Of a stretch of DNA of 50,988 nucleotides, positions 14,036 through 24,774 are shown in pieces. The translations under genes were made by a program, and so were the position numbers. The notes under the pieces were generated by a model. It ran no database searches and was not told where the DNA came from. It saw only the letters and a list, made by a program, of their open reading frames with translations. The stretch is from Pinguiococcus pyrenoidosus (Eukaryota > Sar > Pinguiophyceae > Pinguiochrysidales > Pinguiochrysidaceae), in the NCBI GenBank assembly GCA_019677205.1, contig JAAMXY010001379.1:1-50988 (forward strand), read 5' to 3'. Within the stretch, counting starts at the first letter, position 1; each line of letters opens with the position of its first letter.

Positions 14036-15010
14036 ATGGCGAGTCTGACCGAACTGCGGGCCAAGCGGTCTCGGGTGGAGGAGCTAGAGCAGCAGCTCGC
14101 GAGTAAAGCAGGTGCGATCGTGACGTCCTTCCGTCCCAGACCTCCATGGTCCGCCCCTCACCACGGTGTTTCAGTCGCAGTAGAGGAGCTGGAGGCAAAG
14201 GTGTGCGCTGCAAAGGAGCAGCTTGCGCGTGCCAAGCGTGCTGTAGAGCTCCCGGAGCGCGTCCGCGAGCTTGAGAAGGTGTCCAAAGCGAAAGATGAGC
14301 GCATCAGCGAGCTTCTAGGAAAGATCCGGGCGCTGCAGAGCTGGGACGAGAGTGGATCCATTCCCTCCGGACCCAAGTTCCGTATGCAGGTCACTGGCTT
14401 GCGAGGCTTGAAAAGCGAGGCAGCCAACGGAGGCCGCATGGTGCGCCTCCTATTCCAATCGGCTGCAGTTTTGCCGAGCATCTACTGATCGCGCGTTTCT
14501 CCTCCACAGGTTGTCCGCTTGCGAGCAGCGGATTCCGCGACCGGCGTGCAAGCGCCGCTGGAGGTCTCCTCGAAGACGCAGTCGGTCAAGATGGCTCCGC
14601 TGCATGCCGCGAGAAGCTCCCTGGAGAGGGGAGGCGAGGTGCAGCTTGGTGTCGAAGATGCGCAGGGAAGCTTCTCTTTAATTGGGGTAGCCTTGGTGTC
14701 CGTGAAGACGTTAGCCCGGAGGCCTGGCGCCGTGTGGTTGCAGCTATCTTCGCATCTGCCAAAGCATGTGTGTGACGTGGAAGTCAACTTCACGGCCGTG
14801 GATGAGAATGGGCAGGAGGCTGCGGCGGATTTGCCGCCGCTGAACGGTGGAAGGAGTGAGAGTGGAAAGCAGGTCCAAGCGAATAGCAGGAAGCCAGCGG
14901 CTTACATGAGCGGACCGCCCAAGGTCAACTCGAAGGTCTTGCCGTATAAGAAGTACGACCAACCTCTTCCCCTTCCACGGCGATCCAGGCTGCCGCGGCA
15001 ATTTCCGTAG
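14036..15010 (+). CDS. Coiled-coil protein with possible C2-like domain
   Basis: Three exons with matching phases (14036-14111, 14175-14440, 14510-15010) give about 280 residues. The first ~90 residues are a charged coiled coil (repeats of VEELE, RVRELE, KDERISELL). After this, a segment beginning KFRMQVTGLRGL and running to about VEVNFTAVDE has the alternating pattern of a beta sandwich and recalls the first strand of C2 domains. The tail is basic and rich in Pro, Ser and Lys. I do not recognise a named family. It is divergently paired with the dynein gene, so a flagellar role is possible, but this is inference from position only. Confidence 0.7.
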
Positions 15011-15096
15011 AGATGTGCTAGGGGGGGAAAAACTTAGGCTTCTCTTGATTAGGTCGCTGAGCCTTCGCGGCGTCTTCCTACATGAACACAGCTTCT

Positions 15097-15128
15097 CACA
15101 CTAGCACACTAGCACACCAGCACACTAG
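15097..15128. repeat. Four-copy 8-mer tandem repeat, CACACTAG type
   Basis: Three perfect copies and one single-base variant of CACACTAG lie in tandem. The last copy supplies the stop codon of the minus-strand hydrolase gene (CTA at 15125-15127 reads TAG on that strand). Confidence 0.9.
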
Positions 15129-17753
15129 AACCACGGGGCCTCGTCCTCATAGTCGATGCTGTCGCGACCGCTTTGGTGGTACCCAGACGCCGGAGTTGTG
15201 CCCATCGCATTGACGATAAAGCCAGGCAGATCCAGTCCGCTGATCCGCATGGCGTGTGGGTGATCACCAACAAACTCTTCAATGGATTTCTGGTCGATCG
15301 GCAGCGGAACGATGTTGCGAAGAGCGCCACTCTTCGACATGGTTCTCTTGCCGAACTTCCGGATGCTTTCAAGGGGAGTCTCTACAGCCTCATCGGGGTT
15401 CGCAGACACAGGCATTTCCAGCCTCGGAATCGAACAGAAGCGGGCCATTTGTCCCGGAGGTATCTCCGTCATCGAATCGGCTCTGGAGTCCCTCATCATA
15501 TCATCAACGAGCTGCCGTGTTGCAGCTCCTTCTGCACCGGCATCGGCGGCCGACGACGTATGGACAGGTGAGGACGCCTGGCGCAGCTCCCCCATCTCCT
15601 CAGAAAAGCTGGTTGCTGGCTGCAGAATCTTCCGGGGCCTTTTTCGAAGCGTGTCCTCCCGAGCTGCGCGGCGCGCGACTTCCACGAAGAACTGCGTCTG
15701 AGCCCGCATTCCCAGCACAGCGTGAATGAAATCACACATGGTCCTATCTGCCCATGACGGGCCGGCTGGGTAAAGTCCTTCAAACCACGCGAGATGACCC
15801 CCGCGATCGGTACGGACGGTGATGATGTTGTGGTTCTTGTGCACTGCGCGCCAGTCGACCGTGTCGTCGTGGGACACAATCGGGTCATCTCGCGCGTGGA
15901 TCATGAGGGTGGACACTTCGATTCGGTCCATGCGAAGCCGGACTGGGGAGAACGTGTGCAGCGCAGTCGACGGCAGCGGGTAGATACAGTCGTATTGATC
16001 GTCGAAGGCGGACCACCAATCCTCGTCGCGGCGATTGATGTCATGGAAAAGGGCCTCGCGTTGGGGGTGACGAGGGGTGTGGGCGATCTTGGCGCTCTCC
16101 CTGGCAGCGTGCTCGCGGGTGGTCGCCATACCAGAGAGTCCCCTCACGAACGAGCCCGTCGGGGGCCTGCCGAAGCATCGATCTTCTGGGCAACCTGTGA
16201 ACTTCGGAAGCAGAGCCAGATGCCGGTCGTACAAGATGTTGGCCCGGCGGACTTCTCGAAGAAGCCTTTCGTAGGAACTGGCCAGTACACCATTGACTGT
16301 CGTTGGAGACCTGGTTGAGAACGGATCCTGGAATCGAAGAGGAGATGAGCAGAGCATTGAAATTGAGTCAGCCGTCTGGCAAGCGTACCGCTTCCGTTGG
16401 CTCAAGTGGATGGTCTACTTCAGGACTCCTCCCCTTGGCGTTTTTCGGCATCGTCTTAAATAGGGTGTGGTCGTTCTCAATGTGCCGATTGATACACTTC
16501 TTCATCGCTCTGTCCAGAACACTTGTGTAAATCGAGGACTGCTGCTTGTCACAGTATTCGTACGTCCGGACGAAGTCAAAGCACCCTGCGCAAGTGATTG
16601 CAGCAACGAGAGGTGTGTCTCGCCCAACCGCTGCCAGGTAGTTCCCCAGCACATAGGCGCCTGCAGAGAAGCCGACAGCAAAGAGAGGGGCCATTGGGTA
16701 TCTCTCCGAGACGGAATTGACAATGACGTCCATGTCGCGCCACTCGTTCCAGTCCAATCGCCAGTAGCTGAAGGCCACAGGGCGCCATCCGAAGCTGCCA
16801 CACTGCGCAGCAAAGCGCTTGACGTACGCGTCGTTTCGAGAGCCCCCGATTCCATGTAAGATGAGGACGACGGGAGTGTCCGGAGGAAGGATGTCGTGCA
16901 CCTGCTCGAAGGTATCGTGGCGCCGTATCTGCCTTGGCGGCGATGTGTCGTGGATGCCGGGTTCCTCTTGCATCGCGCATTCCTTGGATTCGTCGGATTT
17001 GAAGCCGTCCCTTGAGTCGAAACCCTTCACAAAGCGGAAAGACGCGAAGGACGCAAAGGAGGCGAGGCTCGCATGTCGAATGAGGCCGTCGCCCATCTTC
17101 CGATTTGGGTCTGCTTGTAGCACGAACCAGTCAAGGTACAAAGTGTTTCCATCGAAGGCCGTCAGCTCCTCGCGCACGTACTGCACTGGGCGGAGGAGCA
17201 GCCAGGATAAATCGTTCAGGATGCTCCCACAGATGGTCATGAGATGGCGGTTCGCCATCCAAAAAGTGGGTCGAAACATCCGCCGATTGATGCCGCTGCG
17301 CTCCATGACGCTCACGTTCCAAAAGGTGCGCTTGTACATGACCACGGGGCGTTCCACCACGAAGAGAACGTAATTGAAAGCCCAGAAGATCACGAGGAAC
17401 GTGCTGCCAGCGCGAATGTAGCGGTTCGCACTCGCCACGGTCATACGTGGCAGGAGGCCCGCTTTGCTCGCTGCAGCAGTCACCACTGCCGAGCAGAGCA
17501 CAATGTTCCTCACCGTCTCGCTTTCGAACACCGACGTGTACACGGCATACGCGACATCTCCTCTGGTAAAGTTGTGCTGCCCCACCACGCCCTTTTTCCT
17601 CAAGTCCTGCTGCAGCTGGCGGCGGCGGCGACGGGGCCACGTCGCGCCGAAGACAACGCCGACCAGCACCGTGGCCGCGATGCCGATGCCCAGGCTCAAG
17701 CGTCTCCTATCGCTCATCACCTTCACCAGCTCGAGCATGGCGGCGCTGATCAT
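15125..17753 (-). CDS. EMB8/ABHD1-3-type alpha/beta hydrolase, membrane anchored
   Basis: This is probably an acyl-ester or phospholipid hydrolase of the EMB8/ABHD1-3 (YheT-like) family. Two exons (17753-16389, 16327-15125) joined in phase 0 give about 855 residues, much longer than the usual 320-450. An N-terminal membrane segment (SLGIGIAATVLVGVVFGATW) and a second hydrophobic stretch (STFLVIFWAFNYVLFVV) come first. The fold then shows the oxyanion strand VVLILHGIGGSRND, the nucleophile elbow GFSAG (Ser about 363), the acid in HARDDPIV (Asp about 603) and the base in RGGHLAW (His about 633), so the triad is intact. The linker between the elbow and the acid and the ~200-residue C-terminus look disordered. 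The substrate cannot be told. Its 3' end faces the coiled-coil gene at 114 bases. Confidence 0.85.
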
Positions 17754-18725
17754 CGCCCTGTGGCGCTGCCGAGGCTGACGACTCTGTGGAAGAACAGGAG
17801 CAACCCAACATAAAAATTAGGCGTTTCATAAATTGCATAATATTGTGGTGTCTGATTTGATAATATTTTTTATATCTATATCCTCAGAAACGGATAGTTC
17901 GAAGGGAAAGTGCGTGTGTTTTTCGTGTGTGATTGGACAATTCAACATGGCTTGTAGTCGATTGGCTGAGAGGAGACATCTTCAAGAATACTTCAGCCGA
18001 TGCGAACGTGTACAGTGCGTGCAGATTCGTCTCGAAAAACGAAGAACGGCGTTGGAGATGCGTCTTGGCTCGTCGTGCCCAGCCGCTGCCTTTTCTTGGC
18101 GTTCGGCTGTGTGGCAAGGAAGACGCGAAGTACACCTTGCAACATCTGTAGAGGCCGAGGCTGCCCTTCGAAGATGATCTGTCCCCCCATTCCATCACCC
18201 ATCACGCAGCCATGTATGGACGCATCTGCAGGCAGCACGCACACGAGCGAGCGACCCACAGCGCGCCACGCACGTTGATCATCCTCAGACGCAGCACACG
18301 ACCAGCATCGTGCGTTGAGCCGAGATGTCAACATGTCATTGCAAATTGCTCTTCATGGCAACAAAGTAACATGCACAGATCGTCGCCAGACAAAAGCCGT
18401 CCCGTCGTGCGAAGCGTGCCTTCCCGCGCTCGCGCGGCTCGCTGCTTGCAGATTCCGTGGCAAATTGCCGTGAAGTATGGACGGGGTTCCGAAGTATAGC
18501 ACGATTATGACCTGGATTTTCTTGAACAAACGTTTCCACTGCAGCTCGTCTTGTTATCATGTCTCACCGGCGATTCTTGAAGCCTCTCGTTTCTCTCCGT
18601 CCAAGTGCTTGTGGTGCGCCGCTCCACGCTGAGAACGCGCAGCACCGTGGCGCCGAAGCGCAGGCTGAGGCCGCTGGTATCGCGGTAGTGGAGGAGCGCT
18701 CCCACCTCGACCTCGCTCGCGCGAG
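17754..18725. other. Intergenic, divergent, no gene seen
   Basis: This stretch separates the divergent starts of the hydrolase and the YdcF-like gene. It opens with an AT-rich part (about 17810-17885). Open frames on both strands here have no recognisable protein character. Confidence 0.5.
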
Positions 18726-20799
18726 ATGACGACCGCGCGAAGAGTGCTGCCACTACTGCTTCTGTGCCTCCTCTGTCGCCGCCCGAGGGGACTGCCGCCT
18801 CGAACAGCTCTCCGGCCCGGGAGAATTGAGCTGTCGAGCTGGCGACTGGGTGCAGGTACGGGTGCGGCGCAGCGCAGCGCGTGAAGTCTTGCTCGGCCCA
18901 GACCCAAGCTGTCACCTGACGCGGTGTCCGTCCTGCTGCAGCCGCCTCCAGATCGTCTCCTGGCGGCCGTGACGACGACGACGATCCGTTTCTGGACGCG
19001 AAGAAGCCGGAGAGCTCCAGAAAGCGCAAGGACAGTCAGCGCGCAAGGGGAAAGTCGCGCGGCCAGGCCTCCAAAGGTGAAGTGGCACCGCAGAATCCGC
19101 CAGGAAGGGGAGCTGAGAGAGGCCTGGAACTAAGCCGCTTGTGCTCGCCTTCAGACGATACGGTTCACGATCCTTCGGACATTGGAGTGCGAGGCCAGCC
19201 TTTGCAGTCTGTGCACCTGATCAATGCGCATGTCGAGCAGCTACTGCGGGAGAAGACCGTCGCTCGGCTGAATGGCAAGAATGTGGCTGATCCGTCGGCG
19301 CTCGGGGCGTCTCAGGAAGCGCTGTGGAAGTCCTTGATCGAAGACGAGCACATGGCGGTCACGCGCTTCCACGTGCTAGTCTGCTTCGGGAAGCGGCTTG
19401 TCCGCGACCAAGTGACGCTCGAGTACGCATCCCGGATACGGACGATGGTGAAGTATCTTAAGCGACTTCACAACACTGGGCACAAGCTTCCCGACGTCAT
19501 CTGCTTCACGGGTGGCTACATGGGCGACAGTGCGATTAGCTCTGCCACTGCAGGGTACATTTTCTTCAGACAGGTGCGCACTCAGTCCAGCACGCACGAA
19601 AATCTTCGTTGCGCTTCGGTGTCCCGGAACTCTGAACCCTTTGTGGCTGTAGATGGCAGAGTATGCCGGGGTGGACATCACCTCCTCGCAGCTACTTTTA
19701 GAAGAGGAGAGCGAATTCTCGCGTGATGCGATTGACTTGATTGTTCCGGAGATTGCCGAGGCAGCTGCCGAGGTGGGTGATCAATCGGGTTTCCCAAACG
19801 TTGTCAGCGCAGCCTTCGTTGACTTGTCCGTTCTAGGGAGGCGTGCTGCCGGGCGAGACTCTTCACTACACCCTCATTAGTACGACACATCATTTACGAA
19901 GGTGCTATTCCCAGTCCGATCTGAATGCTTTGGCTCTGCGTCCTAACGCACCGCATGCTCGTGGCAAACCAGGCTGGCTCACGTGCACGTGAATTCCGCC
20001 CGGAGCTCGATGCTGAAGAAGATCGAGGACGCGGGCGGGACTTACACCTTCTTGAAATCGTCTTACCCGTACCTCGCATCTCCAGATGAGGGCTTGAGAT
20101 TCTTGGCGAATATCATTCTCGTCGTTGAGGAATTGGTCCCCGTTCTTGTCAATCTTGAAGCGGCCACGACGGGGAGCGAGTGGTTCAATCGAGACAACTT
20201 GAGAATACTCACAGAGGCCTGCCACAGTCTGCGCGAGCTCGTTCAGGTAGACCACCGTACGCTTCATCCCGAGTGGAGGCGTCGCGATGGACTTACACGT
20301 GTTGTCTTCCGTCAGAGCCTGAACGATCCGACGAAACAGCCGCATCCCGAACGTTTCCGCGAGCGCTCGCCAAGGAACCCGTTCTACTCATCCGCTGCGC
20401 GGAAGAAACTTCTCTCGGGCGCGTACGCACTTCTTCTGGGGGAGGTAAGTTCTCTGCGACCTTCGGAGTCGAACCCAAGTTGCGGGCCCTCAGCGGTTGG
20501 CTGCGCAGGAACTGGAAGATGCCGTCTCTTCGATAACCAAGGTCAAGAACTTGATCGAATCAGCTGTGTACGGCAAGGAGTATTCTGGAATGAGGAGCGA
20601 CTTAGACACGGCGACGCGGCTACTTGGGCAGACCGTCGCGGCCATGCGCGGAGTCTTAGATCCAGACCGTCCACTACAGGTGACAAGGCCGTTGGGGCTG
20701 ATCCTCCTTCATCCATTGTCGCTCACTTTGGTACCCGCTTTGCAGATGAATGAAATGGTTGGCCTTCTGCAAGAGCAAAGGAAATCGAATGGGTCATAG
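18726..20799 (+). CDS. YdcF/ElyC/SanA-like (DUF218) protein with N-terminal membrane anchor
   Basis: Eight exons join in phase (18726-18855, 18942-19573, 19653-19772, 19837-19901, 19973-20246, 20316-20444, 20509-20679, 20746-20799), about 524 residues. The start MTTARRVLPLLLLCLLC gives a signal peptide or anchor. An acidic then basic low-complexity linker follows. The core matches the DUF218 pattern: strand TRFHVLVCFGKRL, then DVICFTGGYMGDSAISSATAG (the GG plus downstream A), then YAGVDITSSQLLLEEES (the 'gv.....lE..s' step), then ISTTHHLRR (the 'vTs..H..R' step). The match to DUF218 is mine by eye. Bacterial relatives act in envelope maintenance; the algal function is unknown. After the core is an ~190-residue helical extension that I cannot place. 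Confidence 0.72.
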
Positions 20800-20952
20800 G
20801 CCTTCAGCAGATCTGAAGGACCAACACAACGGCGGTCGAAGATGTGGATTGAGGAACTGATTGTGATCTCTGTGCCCTTGGAGTGCACAGATCAACCCCA
20901 ATCGTGCTGCAGAAAGCGGTTATCAAAAGCATCTTTCCATTGCAAGCGGATG

Positions 20953-21642
20953 TCATCGCACGAGCCATTTCCCGTCCGTTCCACCAGCGTTCTTATCCAG
21001 ATTGCTGAGCTGCTGGACCTGCGCGAGGTAGCTGCTCTCCAGGCTATCCTCTGCTGCGCCATCTGTCGCCTGCGCTTTCTTGAATCGGCTGGTTCCACGC
21101 TTTGGTGCGTCTACCCCAGCCGTTGCTATAGCCGGCGTCAGTACTGTCTCTAGAATCTTCTTTGACGGGTCTTCCAAGACGAGCTCCTCGTCGGCAGTCT
21201 CCACTTCCCCGTCCTCAGGAGTCGACGCCTGCACATTCGAGCTTCGTTACGAAGTTCTACGGAATTCAACCAGTACTCTACAGCGCGAAGGGGGGAGGGG
21301 GGGGAAGGGGGAGAGCGGTCCATATGAAGAAAGAACGAACCATGATCTGGGCACCGGCGGTGCCCATCGAGGGGTTGGGAACGACGCCGGCCGGGCCAGA
21401 AGGAACGGTCGCTCCCGGATCAACGTCTCCCGTCTTGGCCTCCCCAACGATGGTGATCCCCTTCACACTACATGGTTCAGACAGATACTCGGACGACACC
21501 ATCAGAGATCTGTCTTTGGTAAGCGCGCTACCTGTGCTTCTGGATCGTCGGCCCAGATGCTCTTCACAAGCTTCATATTGAAGTAAAAGAGGCGCCCATC
21601 ATCGGAAAAGTGAGGGGTCCAGAAGCCGCCGCCACCGTTCAT
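20953..21642 (-). CDS. Small WW-domain-like protein
   Basis: Three exons (21642-21532, 21460-21341, 21228-20953) give about 168 residues. Exon 1 encodes a segment shaped like a WW domain: an aromatic at FWTPHF, then DDGRLFYFN, then SIWADDP, which matches the W...GR.YY.N...W..P pattern. Such domains bind proline-rich ligands. The remainder is Pro/Gly/Thr-rich and then acidic. The start is supported by an in-frame TAA a few codons upstream. The second intron is the weak point: its donor is the non-ideal GTTCGT, although its acceptor follows a very long pyrimidine tract. It is divergent from PSF1 with 243 bases between starts. Confidence 0.6.
21290..21313. other. G-rich tract, quadruplex-prone
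   Basis: The plus strand has three close runs of five or more G separated by one or two A. On the minus strand it forms the pyrimidine tract of the second intron of the WW-like gene. Confidence 0.6.
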
Positions 21643-21885
21643 GACGCGGCGTGCACGCCTCCTTGCTTAGGAAGACGATACAGCCAACGCAGCCGCGTTT
21701 GAGCGGCGCTGGTGCCTCATATCTCCATGTCAGCTGATCAGCGCTAATCTCGTACTCTGTCCCGGCTGTTGTTCCCGCGCTTTTTGTTTGAGTGGCTTCT
21801 GACGATCCGAAGCGAGGTGCCCGCGGTCGCCTGGCTCTGCTGTCCTGCTGGTGCTGCGAGCAGCTTGTGGCAGCGCATCTCGGCC

Positions 21886-22541
21886 ATGGAGTTTGGCCTG
21901 AAGGCAAGAGATCTCATCCTGGAGCTCAAACGGTCTGATGGCGTTCCGCCACACAACGATGATCAGCTTCGCCGAGTGCTTGCGGAGGTCAGCGGTCTCT
22001 GGGAAGAGATCGAGGCAATGACTCCCGACGACGTGGATCCGAACAGCTTGCCAGACGGTGAAAAGGTGCGTCGTGCACTGCTGAAGCGATGGCCCGCGTT
22101 GGCACTGGGGCTGAGCCTGCTGCGTGAGCTCAGGTTTTCATCTTCACGCACTTCCAAGCGCTGGAGCGCAATCGGAGGCTGCTCCTGGCGTATGTGGTGA
22201 ACAGAGCGCGCCGGTTGCAGCGAATGCGGTGGTCCACAGGACCTGTGCTGCCAAAGGAGACTGCGGCGGCGCTTTCAACCGGCGAGAAGGAGTTCTTCCG
22301 CCGATACGACAGCCTCGTGAGCACGTACTCGGATGCGGTCGGGATGGATCTCACCGCCGACATCACGCCCCCAACCGAACTAAACCTAGCAGTGAGAGCC
22401 CTGAAAGATGTGGGCGAGGTGATGACAGTCTCCGGTGGCTCCATCAATCTCCAGATGGGATGTCAGTATTCGCTCCGTCGCGCCGACGTCGACCAGCTGC
22501 TTAGACAAGGCATCGTCGAGCTGATCGACACAGAGGAGTAG
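21886..22541 (+). CDS. PSF1: GINS complex subunit PSF1
   Basis: PSF1 is part of the GINS tetramer, which with Cdc45 and MCM2-7 forms the replicative helicase in the nucleus. Two exons (21886-22065, 22134-22541) joined in phase 0 give about 195 residues, the usual PSF1 size (about 196 in human). Family landmarks are seen in order: an N-terminal ARDLILELKR, the RNRRLLLAYVVNRARRL block, MRWSTGPVLP, the SxxEKEFFRRYDSLVSTY block, DLTADITPPTELNLAVRAL, and the C-terminal LRRADVDQLLRQGIVELI. The donor GTGCGT at 22066 is chosen because reading through it gives a stop in the downstream frame. I see no odd residue in it. Confidence 0.93.
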
Positions 22542-23527
22542 TTAACATGCGTGTATGTGGTGTGACCCAGATGCCACTGCCACTGCCACCGCCGATGGCG
22601 AAGCGATAGGATAGAGCTTGTGACAGACGCGCGCATGAAGAGTCTCAAACGAAAGCCCAGCGCGCTCTTTGAATCGCTCTCTCATGCTTCCTGAGAACCC
22701 TTCGGACGCTAGGCCAGACGCGACCGGAGCGCGCTTGTCTTCCTGCAGTCTTCTCCTCTATCAAATTTGCAGATCTACTTTATAAACAACACGTGTATCG
22801 CCATCAAAACGCATCCGACGGATACCGCGGGGGATAATCGCTCTCCTATGCGCGAAGCCTTCCAGCAGAATCCTCTAAAGCCTGTGTGGTCTCCTGGGCT
22901 CTGCGCATTGTCGAATATTGTTGGGGAGATTGACCGAATGAACGCGCAGCTGTCGGAAGAGAGATTCCGAGTCAAAGCTCCAGCTGTTCCTCGGCTTGAC
23001 ATGGCAAGTGTGACCCACGCACCAGCAGATGAACAGGAGGATGACTTCTATTAGGCTCGAAAAATCGAAGATCGCGGACATGCTGTCCAAGGAGCACGGC
23101 TTTGGGTCGACCTTGCGCGCTCGAGCGGCTTCTCTCCTCGCAAGTTTCCGCGCAGAAGAATGGACGTCCTACTTTTTCAAAAGCACTAGGAAACGCTCAA
23201 CTTCCCTCTATGGTTCGCCATCATAGCTGGAAACATGAGAGACTATGAATACAATATTTGAATTTTTGATAAATCAATAAATGATTGGATTAGAAGTATA
23301 TTTAAACAATATAGCATATTTGAAAGACGGTCCCAGTAGGAAAAGGCCTCCGCAACTTCCTCCGGCTCTCCTTCGCCCCTTTAAGTGACGCGGTTAAACG
23401 TCGTATCGACGAGGTTTGTAGTCTTCGAGCTCAAGCCTCCGCAGCTGTCACTTCTTGGCGTGTGCGGCCCTCTCGTTCCAGTTTCAGGCCCATATCCGGC
23501 GCTACTTCCCTCGCAGCAGTATCCAGG
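22542..23527. other. Intergenic, about 1 kb; possible short reading frame
   Basis: This lies between PSF1 and P0. A plus-strand frame ending at 23054 finishes with an acidic tail (ADEQEDDFY) and might be the last exon of a small gene, but I find no start or upstream exon that convinces me. An AT-rich tract (about 23225-23330) precedes the P0 promoter. Confidence 0.4.
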
Positions 23528-24588
23528 ATGACGATCTCAAAGGAGCGAAAGGAGTACTACTTCGGCAAGATGAAGGGCATGCTGTCCAAGTACTCGAAGC
23601 TCTTCGTGGTCGGCGTGGACAACGTCGGCTCCGCTCAGATGCAGCAGGTGCGCTGATCAGGGAATGCAGCGGAGAGACCCGCGGCGAAGCGCTGACGCCT
23701 GACCTCCCGCTTGAGCAGGTCCGTCACGCCCTCCGCGACAAGGCGGAGATTCTCATGGGCAAGAACACCATGATGCGCAAGTGCTTGCGGCAGTTTGTGG
23801 AGGAGAACGGCGGAGAGCACCCCTACGAGCAGCTTGTCGACATTCTCGTTGGCAACGTGGGCTTCGTATTCACCAACGAGGACCTCAACGACGTCCGCGA
23901 GATCGTGCTCTCCAACGTGGTGCCGGCTCCCGCGCGTGTCGGTTCCATCGCGCCCGTGAAGGTGGTGATCCCGCCGGGGCCAACCGGCTGCGGCCCGGAG
24001 AAGACCAGCTTCTTCCAGACCCTCCAGATCGCCACCAAGATCACGCGTGGCCAGATCGAGATTACGACCCCCGTAGAGCTGCTGGAGATCGGAGACAAGG
24101 TCGACGCTTCGCAGGCGACGCTGCTGAAGACCTTGAACATCAACCCGTTCTTCTACGGTTTCCAAATGATGAAAGTGTATTCGGACGGATCCCTCTTCGA
24201 TGTCGACGTGCTGGACATCAACGACGACATCCTTGCGGGATACTTCATGGCGGCGGTGGCGAACGTGGCTGCTATTTCTCTGGAAATCGGGCTCCCGACG
24301 CAAGCGTCCATGCCCCACTCCATCGCGAACGCTTTCCGTGCCTTGGTTGCTGTGGCGTGCGAGTGCGAGAACTGGAGCTTCCCCGAAGCGCAGCCTTTCA
24401 AGGACTTCCTCGAGAATCCGGACGCGTTCATCGTGGCCGGCCCGGTAGGCGGCGGTGACGGGGCCGCAGCTGGCGGCGGCGGCGGCGGAGCTGCGGAGCC
24501 GGAGCCGGAGCCCGAGCCCGAGCCTGAGGAGGAGATCGACCTCGGTGGTGGCATGGATATGTTTGGCGGTGGCGAAGCCGACTACTAG
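23528..24588 (+). CDS. RPLP0: 60S acidic ribosomal protein P0 (uL10)
   Basis: P0 anchors the P1/P2 stalk on the large subunit and helps recruit GTPase translation factors. Two exons (23528-23647, 23719-24588) joined in phase 0 give about 329 residues. Recognisable blocks are SKERKEYYFGKMKGMLSKY at the N-terminus, LMGKNTMMRK (rRNA contact region), VVIPPGPTGCGPEKTSFFQ, KITRGQIEI, and the KTLNINPFFYG region. A Gly/Ala hinge and an acidic run lead to the tail. The tail ends GGGMDMFGGGEADY and lacks the near-universal eukaryotic GFGLFD ending. A few stops in the 5' extension and the match to the family N-terminus fix the start. Confidence 0.96.
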
Positions 24589-24774
24589 GTGTACCAGCGA
24601 ATGAAAACGGAATGAATCCTCACTAGTCCTGCCTTCTACCCAGTCACACTTGCTTGCAACGAATGCCCCGTACAAAAACGTCGTTGCCTCAAAATCTCTG
24701 ATGAGACAGGCCGACAGGCCGACAAGGAAAACATCAAAGCTGCCACTCGAATCGCCTCCATCCAAAGACGGAAT

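Noticed and set aside
18505-19029. Minus-strand frame of 174 residues
   Set aside because: The plus strand here encodes the signal anchor and the first exons of the YdcF-like gene with matching phases, so the minus frame is a shadow.
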